From Pedobacter schmidteae (GTDB lineage Bacteria > Bacteroidota > Bacteroidia > Sphingobacteriales > Sphingobacteriaceae): a stretch of 64,000 nucleotides of DNA. Where the stretch lies: NCBI RefSeq assembly GCF_900564155.1, contig NZ_LS999839.1:1299097-1363096 (forward strand). The letters run 5' to 3'. Made by a program: the position numbers and the translations under genes. Positions 51,097 to 62,400 of this stretch are shown one piece after another. The notes under the pieces were generated by a model, which made no database searches, had not been told where the DNA came from, and saw nothing but the letters and a program-made list of their open reading frames with translations. Each line of letters opens with the position of its first letter. The first letter of the stretch is position 1.

Positions 51097-54000
51097 ATGA
51101 AAAGAAAAATACTCATGTTATTCTTGAGTACGTTTTTGTTGGCCGCACATGCCATGGCTCAGCAAATTACGGTTACAGGTAAGGTCACCTCTGCTGAGGA
51201 CAAGCTGGGTGTGCCGGGAGCCTCTGTCAGGATTAAAGGTACGCCAACAGCTGTTCAGACCAATATGGATGGAGTTTACTCCATCAAGGCTAAAGCCGGA
51301 GATGTGTTGCAGTTTTCGTACATCGGTTTTGTATCGGATGAACACACAGTAGGTGCCGCAGGCGTAATCAACGTGATTTTAAAACCCGACTCAAAAGGAC
51401 TAAACGAGGTGGTGGTGACTGCAATGGGCATTGAGCGCAGTAAAAAAACACTGACTTACTCGGTTCAAAATGTAAAAGGGGATGATCTTAGACAAACCAA
51501 TCAGGCCAATATTATCAATGGTTTGCAGGGACAGATTGCTGGTGCGCAGATCAGTTCTTCAGGTGGTTCGCCGGGTTTGCCTTCAGAGATTATTTTAAGG
51601 GGGTCGACTACATTATCTGGTGATAATCAGCCTCTGATGATTGTGGATGGTATTCGGGTAAACAACTCGTCTTCTAATGGTACAGTAAACCGTCTGGCTG
51701 ATTTTAATCCGGAGGATATTGAAAATATTTCTATCCTTAAAGGTGCAGCTGCGGCAGCATTGTATGGTATTGATGCAGCTTCGGGTGCGATCATTATTAC
51801 TACCAAGACCGGTAAGGCCGGAACACTTCAGATTAATGGGTCTTACAAAAGCTTCGTAGAAACGATGGGACGTACTCCGCGCCAGCAGGGAATTTACACC
51901 GTAGGTACAGGAGGAGTGTTTGATGAGTCGACAAGAAGCTCGTGGGGTAGGAAGTTTCGTTATGACGAAAAGATCTACGACAATATTGACCGCTTTTTTG
52001 AGACTGCACTTACCCACGATGTAAATGTGAATGTGAATGGTGGTTCTGAAAAATTGAACTACTATGTTTCGGGAGGTTATAGAAATGGGGGCTCTATGGT
52101 GCCCAATACCGATCAGGAAAAGATAAGTCTTTTGATGAAAGGTACTGCAAAATTGAGTTCTAAAGTAGAATTGACAACCTCCATGAACTATATCAAAAAT
52201 GATATCCAAGAAGGTTTAGGAGGTGCATCGGCAGGTGGATGGATCAACAGTATCCTGACTTACCCAAGAATGTATGATATTTTAAGTTATCAAAAGCCTA
52301 ACGGAGAGCCTTTGTATTCGTATGTGGAAGCCGGAGATATCACACAAGCCAGGATTTCGCCAATGTGGGGAGTGATGAGAAACCCGAGAAACAACAATGT
52401 GGATAGGTTCCTGGTTAACAATAGTTTGGTTTACAAACCTGTAAACTGGGTTACGTTAAACTACAGACTAGGTCAGGATTACACCAATTCGAAATACAGA
52501 ACTATTACCACCCCGGGAACGCCCGGAGGTAATTTTGATGGTGCTGTTTCAGAAAACAATGGTATCACAAAATATATTACGTCCAACTTTACATCAACAT
52601 TTGACCGCAAATTTTTGGACGATTTCAGGGCTACTTTGATTTTGGGCGGTAGTAGCGAATATTACGACAGTAAATCGGTGGCTTATACCGGTAATACTTT
52701 TCTGGTTGGTGATATCTTTTCGCCAAACGTAATTACAAAAGACAACATTACTTTAACGGAAGCCTGGTTACGCAGGCAACGTTACGCTGTTTTCGGAGAT
52801 TTAAAACTGGAATATAAAAACATTTTATCCCTTGGGATAACAGGTCGTAATGACTGGACGTCTACTTTGCCTAAAAATGCACGTACGTTCTTTTCTCCTT
52901 CTTATTCAGGAAGTTTTACTTATTCTGAGCTGTTCGAAAATAAAGATAGCTGGTATGGTAAACTGCGGGTAAGTTATGCGAGGGTAGGTAAGGATGCACC
53001 TATCTATAGAACCAATACCAACCTGGTTCAGACAAACACAGTTGGCGGCGGTTTTGTAACCAGTGCTACAGGCGGAAACCCTGACCTGGGACCAGAAAAA
53101 ACAGAAGAGTTTGAATTGGGAACGGAGTTGAGCTTTTTTAAAAGAAGATTAAATGTAGATGTTACTTATTATGAACGTAAAAGTTTAGACATGATCATGA
53201 CCCCAAGGGTGCCTCTACCTTCGGGATATGTAATCATGACTTTTAATGCAGGGTCGTTGCGTAACCGTGGTGTTGAGGTGTCATTAAGCGGTACACCGGT
53301 TAAGACTGATGCCTTTACCTGGACTACTACATTGAATGCCTGGAAAAACACTTCTAAAATGTTGAAGTTTGCTGGTGATATTGTAACCTTTAAATATACC
53401 AATGCCCAGCTGAACGCAGGGGTGGCGGCAACTTCATTGAACGAGCCAGTGCTTGGTATTGTCGGTTCTGACTACAAAAGAAATGATGATGGTTATGTTG
53501 TTGTGGATAAAAACGGCTATCCTGTACTAGATAATAACAACAAGGAGAAATATATCGGAAACAGGGAGCCTGAATTTAACATCGGCTTTATCAACAATCT
53601 GAAGTACAAGCAGTTTAATTTGTCGTTTTTATGGGATTTCAGATTCGGCGGTGACATCTTAAATGCAAGTCGCCAGGGTATGATGTCCAACGGTATAGCT
53701 TACGACATCGGTCAGTGGAGAGATAAAGAGTTTGTGTTTAATGGTGTGGTACAACAGGATGATGGATCATATGTTAAGAACACTAAGAAAGTAGTTCTGG
53801 ACTACAGCTATTTTGCCAACAATTATTACCAGGTAGGAACCAACTTTGTTGAAAAGGTAAATTGGGCTAGGGTAAGATACATCACCCTGGGTTACCAGTT
53901 GCCTAAAACATTTGCTACGAAGCTTGGGCTTAAGACGGTTGGATTGGAGGTTGCGGCCCAAAATCCATTTATCATCACCAATTATTCGGGAGGCGATCCT

Positions 54001-54117
54001 GAGGTGAACAGTGCGGGACCTAATGCAGGCGGATCGGGAGCGAGTACAATGGGGGTTGACAATGGAGCCATTCCTTTGCCTCGTTCATTCTCTTTTGGTA
54101 TTAATGTAACGCTTTAA
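51097..54117 (+). CDS. SusC/RagA TonB-dependent transporter (cassette 3)
   Basis: 1006 residues from ATG 51097, which gives signal peptide KRKILMLFLSTFLLAAHAMA; the 23-residue upstream extension from 51028 is not signal-like. Regulatory domain (ITVTGKVTSAEDKLGVPGAS), TonB box NEVVVTAMG, plug (IINGLQGQIAGAQISS, LMIVDGIRVNNSS, ENISILKGAAAAALYGIDAA) and barrel ending SFGINVTL. Closest to SusC4 in the window. It heads a five-gene unit to the GH18 gene. Confidence 0.95.
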   Translation: MKRKILMLFLSTFLLAAHAMAQQITVTGKVTSAEDKLGVPGASVRIKGTPTAVQTNMDGVYSIKAKAGDVLQFSYIGFVSDEHTVGAAGVINVILKPDSKGLNEVVVTAMGIERSKKTLTYSVQNVKGDDLRQTNQANIINGLQGQIAGAQISSSGGSPGLPSEIILRGSTTLSGDNQPLMIVDGIRVNNSSSNGTVNRLADFNPEDIENISILKGAAAAALYGIDAASGAIIITTKTGKAGTLQINGSYKSFVETMGRTPRQQGIYTVGTGGVFDESTRSSWGRKFRYDEKIYDNIDRFFETALTHDVNVNVNGGSEKLNYYVSGGYRNGGSMVPNTDQEKISLLMKGTAKLSSKVELTTSMNYIKNDIQEGLGGASAGGWINSILTYPRMYDILSYQKPNGEPLYSYVEAGDITQARISPMWGVMRNPRNNNVDRFLVNNSLVYKPVNWVTLNYRLGQDYTNSKYRTITTPGTPGGNFDGAVSENNGITKYITSNFTSTFDRKFLDDFRATLILGGSSEYYDSKSVAYTGNTFLVGDIFSPNVITKDNITLTEAWLRRQRYAVFGDLKLEYKNILSLGITGRNDWTSTLPKNARTFFSPSYSGSFTYSELFENKDSWYGKLRVSYARVGKDAPIYRTNTNLVQTNTVGGGFVTSATGGNPDLGPEKTEEFELGTELSFFKRRLNVDVTYYERKSLDMIMTPRVPLPSGYVIMTFNAGSLRNRGVEVSLSGTPVKTDAFTWTTTLNAWKNTSKMLKFAGDIVTFKYTNAQLNAGVAATSLNEPVLGIVGSDYKRNDDGYVVVDKNGYPVLDNNNKEKYIGNREPEFNIGFINNLKYKQFNLSFLWDFRFGGDILNASRQGMMSNGIAYDIGQWRDKEFVFNGVVQQDDGSYVKNTKKVVLDYSYFANNYYQVGTNFVEKVNWARVRYITLGYQLPKTFATKLGLKTVGLEVAAQNPFIITNYSGGDPEVNSAGPNAGGSGASTMGVDNGAIPLPRSFSFGINVTL

Positions 54118-54128
54118 GATTTACAATT

Positions 54129-55667
54129 ATGAAAACGATTTTAAGAAATATAGCATTAGCCATCGTTGTTATCAGCGTTAGTTCATGTCATAAGCTGGAT
54201 TTAAACGTGAATCCGGTACAGCCGGTAACCGTGCCGGCCAAGCAACGTTTACCGGGAATTGAAGCCAATCTGGCCTATTCTTTTTATTCTCAGGCCAGAT
54301 TTTCGGCCTATCATAGCTATTACCTGACAAGCAGGACAGGGAATAGTGTGGCCACAACAGATACCTGGAATTACAATAGTATCACGCGAATGGGGGCCTG
54401 GAGATGGCATTATTTTGATGTCGGATCTAACGTGAATGGAATGATCACCAGGGCCGCTGCAGATAATTCAAACAACTTTGTGGGTGTCGGTAAAATTATT
54501 CTGGCGGCCAGTTTCCTTTCGGCAACGGATGTTTTTGGTGATATGCCACTTAAGGAAGCCTATTCTGGCTCTTTTAATCCGGTATATGACAAGCAGGAAG
54601 ATGTACTGGCAGGTGTTGAGAAGTTATTAAATGAAGGCGTTGCCGAATTGGATAATGTAAATGAGCTTGCCCAGACTATGGATGGGACTTCAGACCTGAT
54701 CTATAAAGGAAACCTGGTGCAGTGGAAATTTTTTGCAAAGGCCATCAGGGCCAGGCTAAAATTACGTACCGCGAATTTTAAAAGTGGGCATCAGGAGCTA
54801 TTGGATATTGTGAACGATGCGCTTACTCAGTTTCAGGATGCGCTATTCAGATATCCTGAGCCAAATACATCAGGTTGGACCAGCAATTTGTGGGGACCTA
54901 CGTTACCACCGCCGGCAGCTGAAGCATTTCAATTTGCCGATATTAAAAATGATCTGGTGAATACCTTGCCTACAGACTTCCTGATGAAGGCACTAACTGT
55001 TACCGAAGGGCCAACCCCGGTTTATGATCCACGTTTATTTAAGCTCACCACTCCTGGTATAAAAAACAAATACCTGGGAGCTAAAATGTCGGAAGGCTTA
55101 AGGGATGCAAGTTTACCGACAAATACAACGTTTCAGGATTTTGCCTTGTTGTATAATGGATACTGGACTGCCGATAACTCACCTTATCCGATTATGATTA
55201 AAGAGGAATTGTACTTTATTAAGGCAGAAACGCTGTTTTACCTGAACGATAAGGATGGCGCATTGGCGGCTTTACGCACTGGTATAGAGCTGAATTTACG
55301 CCGGTTAGGTGTAGAGGAAGGACAAATCATCAGTTATATGGGATCTGCGAAGGTGAGACAGAATACCACTGACTTTGTGATATCCGATATTATGATGCAG
55401 AAATATATTGCCTTGTATCTGCAACCTGAAACCTGGACCGATATGAGAAGATATGGTTACAGCAAAAAGGCTTATCCTAATATTTATTATCCACGGTATG
55501 CATTGGCAGAATGGGCAGGTAAGTCTATTCAGCGCTTCCCATACGATCCGCAAACGGAGTATGTATTTAACCCTAAGGAGATAGACAGATTGGGCGCCAA
55601 GGTAAGAAACTGGGTATTTACACCGGTATGGTGGGCAGATAATTCAACTTTAAAAGCTCAGGAATAA
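54129..55667 (+). CDS. SusD-like outer-membrane lipoprotein (cassette 3)
   Basis: 512 residues, lipobox VSSCHKLDLNVNPVQP. SusD-like_2 layout: RTGNSVATTDTWNYNSIT, YKGNLVQWKFFAKAIRARLK, YPIMIKEELYFIKAETLFYL, and C-terminal QKYIALYLQPETWTDMRRYG, closely resembling the SusD of cassette 4. The stop is followed at once (ATG one base after it) by the lipoprotein at 55669. Confidence 0.92.
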   Translation: MKTILRNIALAIVVISVSSCHKLDLNVNPVQPVTVPAKQRLPGIEANLAYSFYSQARFSAYHSYYLTSRTGNSVATTDTWNYNSITRMGAWRWHYFDVGSNVNGMITRAAADNSNNFVGVGKIILAASFLSATDVFGDMPLKEAYSGSFNPVYDKQEDVLAGVEKLLNEGVAELDNVNELAQTMDGTSDLIYKGNLVQWKFFAKAIRARLKLRTANFKSGHQELLDIVNDALTQFQDALFRYPEPNTSGWTSNLWGPTLPPPAAEAFQFADIKNDLVNTLPTDFLMKALTVTEGPTPVYDPRLFKLTTPGIKNKYLGAKMSEGLRDASLPTNTTFQDFALLYNGYWTADNSPYPIMIKEELYFIKAETLFYLNDKDGALAALRTGIELNLRRLGVEEGQIISYMGSAKVRQNTTDFVISDIMMQKYIALYLQPETWTDMRRYGYSKKAYPNIYYPRYALAEWAGKSIQRFPYDPQTEYVFNPKEIDRLGAKVRNWVFTPVWWADNSTLKAQE

Positions 55668-55668
55668 A

Positions 55669-56451
55669 ATGAACGCTATGAGAACAAGTGTAAAAATATA
55701 TATGGGATTTTTCATGATGTGCCTATTCATGATATCTTGCAAGAAAAACGATCCGATTGACGAATTGGGTGATACTAATGGTCAGTTTGCAACGCAGTTA
55801 AGGGTAAGTTATAACAATACAAAAGTTGCCTTTGGTGATACACTGGTGGTGTCTGCATCTACCTGGCAAAGGGATGATAAGTTTCAGAAAGTGGACCTTT
55901 ATGAAACTGTTGTGGAGACTTTTGGTATCAATATGACCTTGAAGAACGGAACTTCTGTAGTGACAAAAAACGCTGATGAATCGACGCTGTCGGTTGTGGA
56001 TTCGATACTTAAGAAAAGTATTATGCTGGAGGTAAAGGCAGAAGATATGGACAGGTATTGGGTTACAGTTTCTAACAATTACGTGATCAGGCATGAATAC
56101 CTGGTAAAACAAAAAACTGGTAAGTATGCAAATGATGTTACTTTGATTCAGGGGCTGTCTGATGCTGATTTTGATGTTTTAAAAGGAATTCTGGCTTATT
56201 CGATTACCAAAAATGACTATCTGGCGTTATTCCCCGGAGCCGCTGCGGATCATTTTACGACAGGTGGTACTTATGTTTTGTCGGCAAAAGGGATGGCTAA
56301 CCTGAGACAAAACTTAACCAAAGCCGGCCTGGTGGGTATTGTGCAGACCATAAAAAAGGTGGGTAACTATAGTATTGTTGTTGATGTGGAAGCCATTACC
56401 CAAACCAATACCATTACACCAAGTACACGAACGTTTGACATAGCTTTATAA
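55669..56451 (+). CDS. Unassigned surface lipoprotein of cassette 3
   Basis: 260 residues, lipobox FMISCKKND. About 140 N-terminal residues look like a beta domain (LRVSYNNTKVAFGDTLVVSA), followed by a helical part (IQGLSDADFDVLKGILAYSI) and a short beta ending. No family is recognised. It sits between susD3 and the PKD/propeller gene, 1 nt after susD3 and 4 nt before the next gene, so it is translated with them. Start is Met1 or the second Met four residues later (55678). A surface glycan-binding role is only suggested by position. Confidence 0.6.
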   Translation: MNAMRTSVKIYMGFFMMCLFMISCKKNDPIDELGDTNGQFATQLRVSYNNTKVAFGDTLVVSASTWQRDDKFQKVDLYETVVETFGINMTLKNGTSVVTKNADESTLSVVDSILKKSIMLEVKAEDMDRYWVTVSNNYVIRHEYLVKQKTGKYANDVTLIQGLSDADFDVLKGILAYSITKNDYLALFPGAAADHFTTGGTYVLSAKGMANLRQNLTKAGLVGIVQTIKKVGNYSIVVDVEAITQTNTITPSTRTFDIAL

Positions 56452-56455
56452 GATC

Positions 56456-58078
56456 ATGAAAAAATTTAAACTTATATATGTTTTGATTGGCCTTGTTTTT
56501 CTGGGCTGTTCAAAAGATGATATTTCAACCATAGGGCAGCAGGGAAATTACCTGGCAAACTTTGATTTTCCAATAGGGGAACTTGCAGCGCCCGCCAAGG
56601 TAGTTTTGACCAATCGCTCAAAAAATGCGGATAAATTTCACTGGGAATATGCGGGTGGAAAAACGTTGACTAAAAGCGGATTGTCTGATGTTACTGAATC
56701 AGAAAAAATGGTTCCTGATACCATTTATTACCAGCTTCCCGGAGTGTATACTGTAAAACTGACCAGCTGGCAAGGAGATAAGAAGGAAGAAATTAGCAAA
56801 ACAATTACCTTGAAAAAGATGCAGCCAAGGATTAAAGTTCCTGAAAATATTGCTGTTTTTGAGGATGCGAAATTTGATGCTGCTGCATTTATTTATCCCG
56901 GAAAAGACATTACGTATTTGTGGGATTTTGGTACTGCAGGAACTTCTACTTTAAAAAGTCCTACTGTGAAGTTTACCACAGAAGGGCCCAGAGTTGTGAA
57001 ACTGAAAGTGAACGATGGGGTTGAAGAGATCAATGTTGAGGTGACGGTTCAGGTGAAAGGTGAATTGGCTAAGACGATTTATTTTACTGATGTGATTACA
57101 AAAAAGATATACAGGTTTAAGCTCACTACTTTGTCGCCTTCACAGGTTCTTGATCTGGGTGTAACTACAGGAGTAAGTCCTTTGGGCTTGTCAATAGCGG
57201 GCACTAAGTTGTTCTATTCGGAAGCTGGAAATGGGTTAAGATTTACAGCTACAACGGGACACTATCAGGGCGATGGTTATTTGAAATCTTTTAACCTTGA
57301 TGGAACAGGAGAAAAGCTGATCACGAAAAATATGGATGTATCAACCACGGGATATAATGTTGACCCATGGATGAATATGGTGGACAAAGATGGCAACATC
57401 TGGTGGACGACCAGGACCAATGGGGTTTTTGTCATGAATTCTACAGCCTCGGAAGCGGTTTATCCTACATTTAAATTTAGAGGTGGCTTTACGGGGTATG
57501 CAACAACCACGCATTTTTATAGTGGTATTAAGGAAGTGAATGATGAGGTTTGGGTTTCATTGACTGGTACTGCTGGTTTAGGGATAGCACGTTATACCAA
57601 GGCAGGTGTTTTCATTGAGCTTTTACCAGGAGCAATCAAGGACCATGGCATAAGACAGTTTGCTGTAGACAAGGTGAATGGACATATTTATTTCGCTGTA
57701 AATAAATCAACTTCTCTGGAGCCTGGTATTTATCGCTCAGATTTAACCGGGAACAACATCAGGCCAATCTATAATGAGGCAGCGGTGATGGGCTTTACTA
57801 CAACCGGATTTAGTGATCAGGGTTATACAGGTGGTAATTCAAACGAGTCGATCTATGTGACCGGAATGGATATTGATGTGGATGCAACTGGTAAAGGCTA
57901 TCTGTATTTCGGCTACAGGAATAAGGCGGATGCCAGCGGAACGAATGCACCTCAGACGGTTGGGTCGGGCGCTAAGTCGGGTATTATGCGTTATAAATTG
58001 GATGGTACACAACCGGTAGACTTTTTATTGAAAGGCTATGCGCCATATGGTTTGGCAATTGATCAGGTGAAACGATAA
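56456..58078 (+). CDS. PKD-domain and beta-propeller surface lipoprotein
   Basis: 540 residues, lipobox VFLGCSKDD. One or two PKD-like beta-sandwich domains (about 33-200: VVLTNRSKNADKFHWEYAG, TYLWDFGTAGTST and VKLKVNDGVEEINV) precede a six-bladed-propeller-like region (about 205-540) with YWTD-type strands (IYFTDVITKKIYRFKL, GIYRSDLTGNNIRPIY, GLAIDQVKR). Domain calls are by eye. It stands in cassette 3 next to GH18, so it may bind the glycan or its peptide. Confidence 0.7.
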   Translation: MKKFKLIYVLIGLVFLGCSKDDISTIGQQGNYLANFDFPIGELAAPAKVVLTNRSKNADKFHWEYAGGKTLTKSGLSDVTESEKMVPDTIYYQLPGVYTVKLTSWQGDKKEEISKTITLKKMQPRIKVPENIAVFEDAKFDAAAFIYPGKDITYLWDFGTAGTSTLKSPTVKFTTEGPRVVKLKVNDGVEEINVEVTVQVKGELAKTIYFTDVITKKIYRFKLTTLSPSQVLDLGVTTGVSPLGLSIAGTKLFYSEAGNGLRFTATTGHYQGDGYLKSFNLDGTGEKLITKNMDVSTTGYNVDPWMNMVDKDGNIWWTTRTNGVFVMNSTASEAVYPTFKFRGGFTGYATTTHFYSGIKEVNDEVWVSLTGTAGLGIARYTKAGVFIELLPGAIKDHGIRQFAVDKVNGHIYFAVNKSTSLEPGIYRSDLTGNNIRPIYNEAAVMGFTTTGFSDQGYTGGNSNESIYVTGMDIDVDATGKGYLYFGYRNKADASGTNAPQTVGSGAKSGIMRYKLDGTQPVDFLLKGYAPYGLAIDQVKR

Positions 58079-58090
58079 TATTTAAAATAT

Positions 58091-58118
58091 ACTTACCCGA
58101 ACTGAGGTTCGGGTAAGT
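58091..58118 (+). repeat. 12-bp hairpin between propeller and GH18 genes
   Basis: ACTTACCCGAAC, loop TGAG, GTTCGGGTAAGT, then TAATAAC and not a T-run. Probably an mRNA stability or processing hairpin rather than a strong terminator. Confidence 0.6.
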
Positions 58119-58133
58119 TAATAACATTAGATT

Positions 58134-59153
58134 ATGAAAAGATTTTTGATTTTAAGCATAGCTGTCGTTGCGGTTCTGGGCTCCTGTACTAAGGAGATTG
58201 CTCAGGTACCCGACGGATATGGGGCGAAAGAATTTGTAAAACCAACTACGCCGTACGTGCCTGATGTATCTTTTAAAAAGGTAGCTTATTTTCCTGCTTA
58301 CCGTGCCGTTGCTGATATTGATACCACTGCTCTGGATGATTTGACGCATATTATTTTCTCATTTTTAAAACCCAAGGCAGATGCTTCATTGGTTTTAGAT
58401 GATTCTAAAGAAAATGTAAAGAATGTAGTGAAACTGATTAAACGTCATAATGGTAAGGCTATTATTGCTTTAAATGGTGACAATAAAGTTTATACTACCT
58501 TAATTTCTAATCCTCAGACAAGACAATTGCTGATTAAAAATATAGTAACGTATACCCTGGAAAATCAGTTTGATGGTGTGGATATGGATTGGGAATATCC
58601 AAATGCGACAAAAGGAAACGATGTGACATTTGGTATCTTTATGAAAGAGTTGTCGGCTGAGCTGCACAGTTGGCACAGGACATTAAGTATGGCGGTAACA
58701 GCGGGCATTTTTGCGGGGCCGGTAAAAGATGGTATTAACCAAAATGCAATTGATGCATGTGACTTTGTAAACCTGATGGCTTATGATGGTATTGGAACTG
58801 ATGCGGCCAGACCAAAAGATCATTCGTCTTACGCAATGGCCGAAAGGGTATTGAATATCTGGTTGACAGAAAAAAATCTGCCAAAACAAAAGGCCGTAAT
58901 TGGATTGCCTGCATATGGCAAAAATGATGCGAATGTGGCGATGTCTTTTAAGGATTTAGTGAAAGCTGGTGCTGATAAAAATGGTTCAGAGTTTACTGTT
59001 GGTAACGCAACCTATTACTATAATGGATTTCCGACAATAATAGCAAAAACCAAGCTGGCCAAGGCGAGTGCAAATGGCATTATGTTTTGGGAATTGGGGC
59101 AGGATGCAACCGGGGCGAACTCTTTAGTGAGAGCGGCCAGAGAAGGGCTCTAA
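58134..59153 (+). CDS. Glycoside hydrolase family 18 lipoprotein
   Basis: 339 residues, lipobox AVLGSCTKE. Catalytic barrel about 48-335 with the GH18 signature DGVDMDWEYP: Asp147, Asp150, Asp152 and the acid/base Glu154 in DxxDxDxE. Other motifs: IIFSFLKPK, NLMAYDGIG and the terminal GIMFWELGQD (Trp of the active-site floor). GH18 includes chitinases and endo-beta-N-acetylglucosaminidases that act on chitin or N-glycans through substrate-assisted catalysis. It is the only depolymerase seen in the susCD block. A terminator follows. Confidence 0.9.
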   Translation: MKRFLILSIAVVAVLGSCTKEIAQVPDGYGAKEFVKPTTPYVPDVSFKKVAYFPAYRAVADIDTTALDDLTHIIFSFLKPKADASLVLDDSKENVKNVVKLIKRHNGKAIIALNGDNKVYTTLISNPQTRQLLIKNIVTYTLENQFDGVDMDWEYPNATKGNDVTFGIFMKELSAELHSWHRTLSMAVTAGIFAGPVKDGINQNAIDACDFVNLMAYDGIGTDAARPKDHSSYAMAERVLNIWLTEKNLPKQKAVIGLPAYGKNDANVAMSFKDLVKAGADKNGSEFTVGNATYYYNGFPTIIAKTKLAKASANGIMFWELGQDATGANSLVRAAREGL

Positions 59154-59195
59154 TTAAAAGATTGGATAAAAGTCCAAAAAAATGAAGTTAATTAA

Positions 59196-59224
59196 AACAA
59201 CCTGGCCTCCCAGGTTGTTTTTTT
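59196..59224 (+). terminator. Intrinsic terminator, end of cassette 3
   Basis: AACAACCTGG (59196-59205), loop CCTC, CCAGGTTGTT (59210-59219), T-run to 59224. Confidence 0.9.
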
Positions 59225-59415
59225 ATTTTATAGCATTCTTCTTTGCGGTATCCTGGAGGTTGATTATAGGTTTCACTATAGCTTGGGGTAGTTTACAGTT
59301 GCAGGATTACTTTGTCTGTTAGGATAACTACAGTTATCTGTTTTCATGGAACTCGATTTTTTGCGCGTGATTTTGTCTGAATACAAAATATAATTACTAA
59401 CCAAAATTGATCTAT

Positions 59416-62400
59416 ATGAAAAAAAAACTACTCATGTTATTTCTGGGGATAGCACTGTTGACCACACAGGTTATCGCACAACAAATAACAGTTACAGGTA
59501 AAGTGACATCGGCAGCTGATGGCTTGCCTTTGCCCGGAGTTTCGGTAAAAATTAAAGGGAAGTCGGGTGGGACGACTACTGATGCGCAGGGACGATATAG
59601 TATCGAGGCTGCAAATAACGACGTACTGGCTTTTAGTTTTATTGGCATGACGGCGCAGGAACTGCCAATAAATGGGGCAAAAGTCCTAAATGTGAAGCTG
59701 GTAGAAGATAGTCGTATTTTACACGAGGTAGCAGTAACCGCATTTGGTGTAAAGCAGGAAGTGCGAAGTTTGGGGTTCTCTACCCAAAATGTAAAGGCTC
59801 AGGAACTGGTAGAATCGCAGCAGCCCAATGTGGTAAATGCCTTGCAAGGTAAGGTTGCGGGGGTACAGATTACCAATTCCAGTGGTGCGGCAGGGGCTTC
59901 GGCCAATATCATGATCCGCGGGGGAAGTTCGCTGAGTGGAAACAATCAGCCGTTATTTATTTTAGATGGTATTCCTGTAGATAACAATACGCCTGTTTCT
60001 CAGGGCGGATTGGTCGCGTCAGTGGCGCCTGCATCAAACCGGGCAATCGATATCAATCCGGAAGATATTGAAACAATAACCGTATTGAAAGGCCCTGCGG
60101 CGGCAGCGCTTTATGGGATTCGGGCCGCTTCGGGTGCTATTGTGATCACTACAAAAAAGGGATCTGGAGGAGCTGCAAGGGTTACTTACCTAAATAATTT
60201 CTCTTTTGACCATGTAAATAAGCTTCCCGAATTGCAATCGCAATATAAACAGGGGGAACAGGGGGCTTACAACGCTACAGCATTAGGCTCTTGGGGGCCT
60301 GCCTTTACATCAGGTGAGCAGATTTATGATAACCTGGGCGGCATTTTTAAAAATGCTTTTGCACAAACGCATGATCTTTCTGTAAGTGGAAGCACTGAGC
60401 AGACTCATTATTATACTTCAGGGTCATTTTTGGAGCAGGGTTCTATTGTAGACAATTCGACTTTTGGCAAAAAGTCATTCCGTATTAATGCAGATACCAA
60501 AATTGGCGAAAAGCTAACTCTGGGTGGAAGTGCTAATTACATCAGAACAGACAGAAATTATGTTACACAAGGAAGTTTTAATGGAGTGATGGGTGCTTTA
60601 TCCTGGCCACGCAATCTGGACATGAAGGATTATTTAAAACCAGATGGTACGCAGAAAATTATCAATACTACCGGAACGGACAACCCATATTGGACAATTA
60701 AAAACAAACCTTTTACGAGCAAGGTGAACAGGATGATTGTACAGGGTAATCTGGACTATAATCCTTTTAGCTTTTTAAATTTTACCTATCGGATTGGTAC
60801 TGATTATTATTCTGAAGTTTTTAAATCTATCCGCATGCCGAGTACATTGGAGCCGAATGTGCTTAAGGGGGCAATCAACCAATCGGTAGCTAACAATCAG
60901 CTGACCACTTCAACTGCTATTTTAACAGCTAAAAAATCATTGTCGGATTTTAACTTCAGCCTTGCAGTCGGCAACAACATTGAAGTATCATCTGTGCAGA
61001 CTACTACTTCTACTGCGCTTAATTTTTTGGATCCTACATTTGCGAGTATCAACAATTCTAAACCCACAGACAGAACAGTTTCAGAAAGTTTGATTAGAAG
61101 GAGGATATTTAGTTGGTTCGGTGATTTTACTGTAGACTGGAAAGGGATAGCCTATGTTAACTTTAAAGGTAGAAATGACTGGTCATCTACTCTGCCGGTA
61201 AAAGATTTTTCATTCTTTTACCCCTCTGTAAGTGGTGCCTTAATTGTGAGTGATTTGTTGAAAGAAATGGGTGCTAAATCTGATGATCGCATATTCTCGT
61301 ATGGAAAAATCAGATTTGCGCATGCTGGTGTGGGTAAGGATGCCAGAGCTTATCAGCTGGTTACCCCGCTTAATACTTTAACTAATGATTTTACCATTAA
61401 TCCGCGTGGCTTTATCATCAATTCAAATGGTTCGTTTGGAAACCCTTTACTTGTACCTGAGTTTACACGGTCTTTTGAGTTTGGCGCTGATTTTCGGTTC
61501 TTGAAAAATCGTTTAGGTATTGATGCGACCTATTATTTCAGCAGGTCAAATAACCAGATTTTAGATTTACGAACACCTCCTTCATCGGGGTCTTTTTTGG
61601 CGACGTTAAACGGAGGGGCGATTCGCAATAAAGGAGTAGAGGTTATTTTAACCGGTAAGCCAGTTATGGGTTCGGAATTTAAATGGTCTATAGATGTCAA
61701 CTTTGCTCACAATACTTCTGTAGTTAAGGAGTTGCCGGGCAAAATAGACCGGATAGAATTGTCGGATGCATGGGCTGCAAACAATGTGGCGCAGGGCGCT
61801 GCCTTTTTAGGCGGTAGTTTGTTTGGAATAAATGGGAATGTTTGGAAGCGGAATGCCCAGGGGCAGCTTTTGTTGACTAATGCCGGATATCCTCAGGTGG
61901 CCCCTGCTCTGGCCAATATTGGGGATAGAAACCCTAAGTTTACGATGGGTATCACCAATACTTTTAACTATAAAGATTTTATGTTTTCCTTTATGGTTGA
62001 TATCCGATCAGGTGGAAAGGTATTTAATGCCACGGAAAATACGCTGGTTAGATCAGGCTTAAGTCTTAAAACTTTGGATCGGGGAACCAGAGTATTTGAT
62101 GGGATCATCGAATCGACAGGTGTACAGAATACGATAGCTGTACCATTGAATCAAAACTATTATCAGACGATTTATGCCAATCAGGGCTACGATTTTGTAG
62201 AAGATGGTAGCTGGACCAGGTTGAGGTACGCGACGCTTACTTATAAGTTGCCCACTCAATACCTGGGTAAACTGAAAATTAAGGGGTTGTCATTTACAGC
62301 TACAGGGCGTAACCTTATTTTGATTACCAATTATTCGGGTGTGGATCCGGAAGTTTCAGGTAGTGGCGCTGGTGTGGGTGGTACTGGTTCCTTTGGCTTT

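Noticed and set aside
59407..59415. TTG start for susC4
   Set aside because: ATG at 59416 gives a clean signal peptide.
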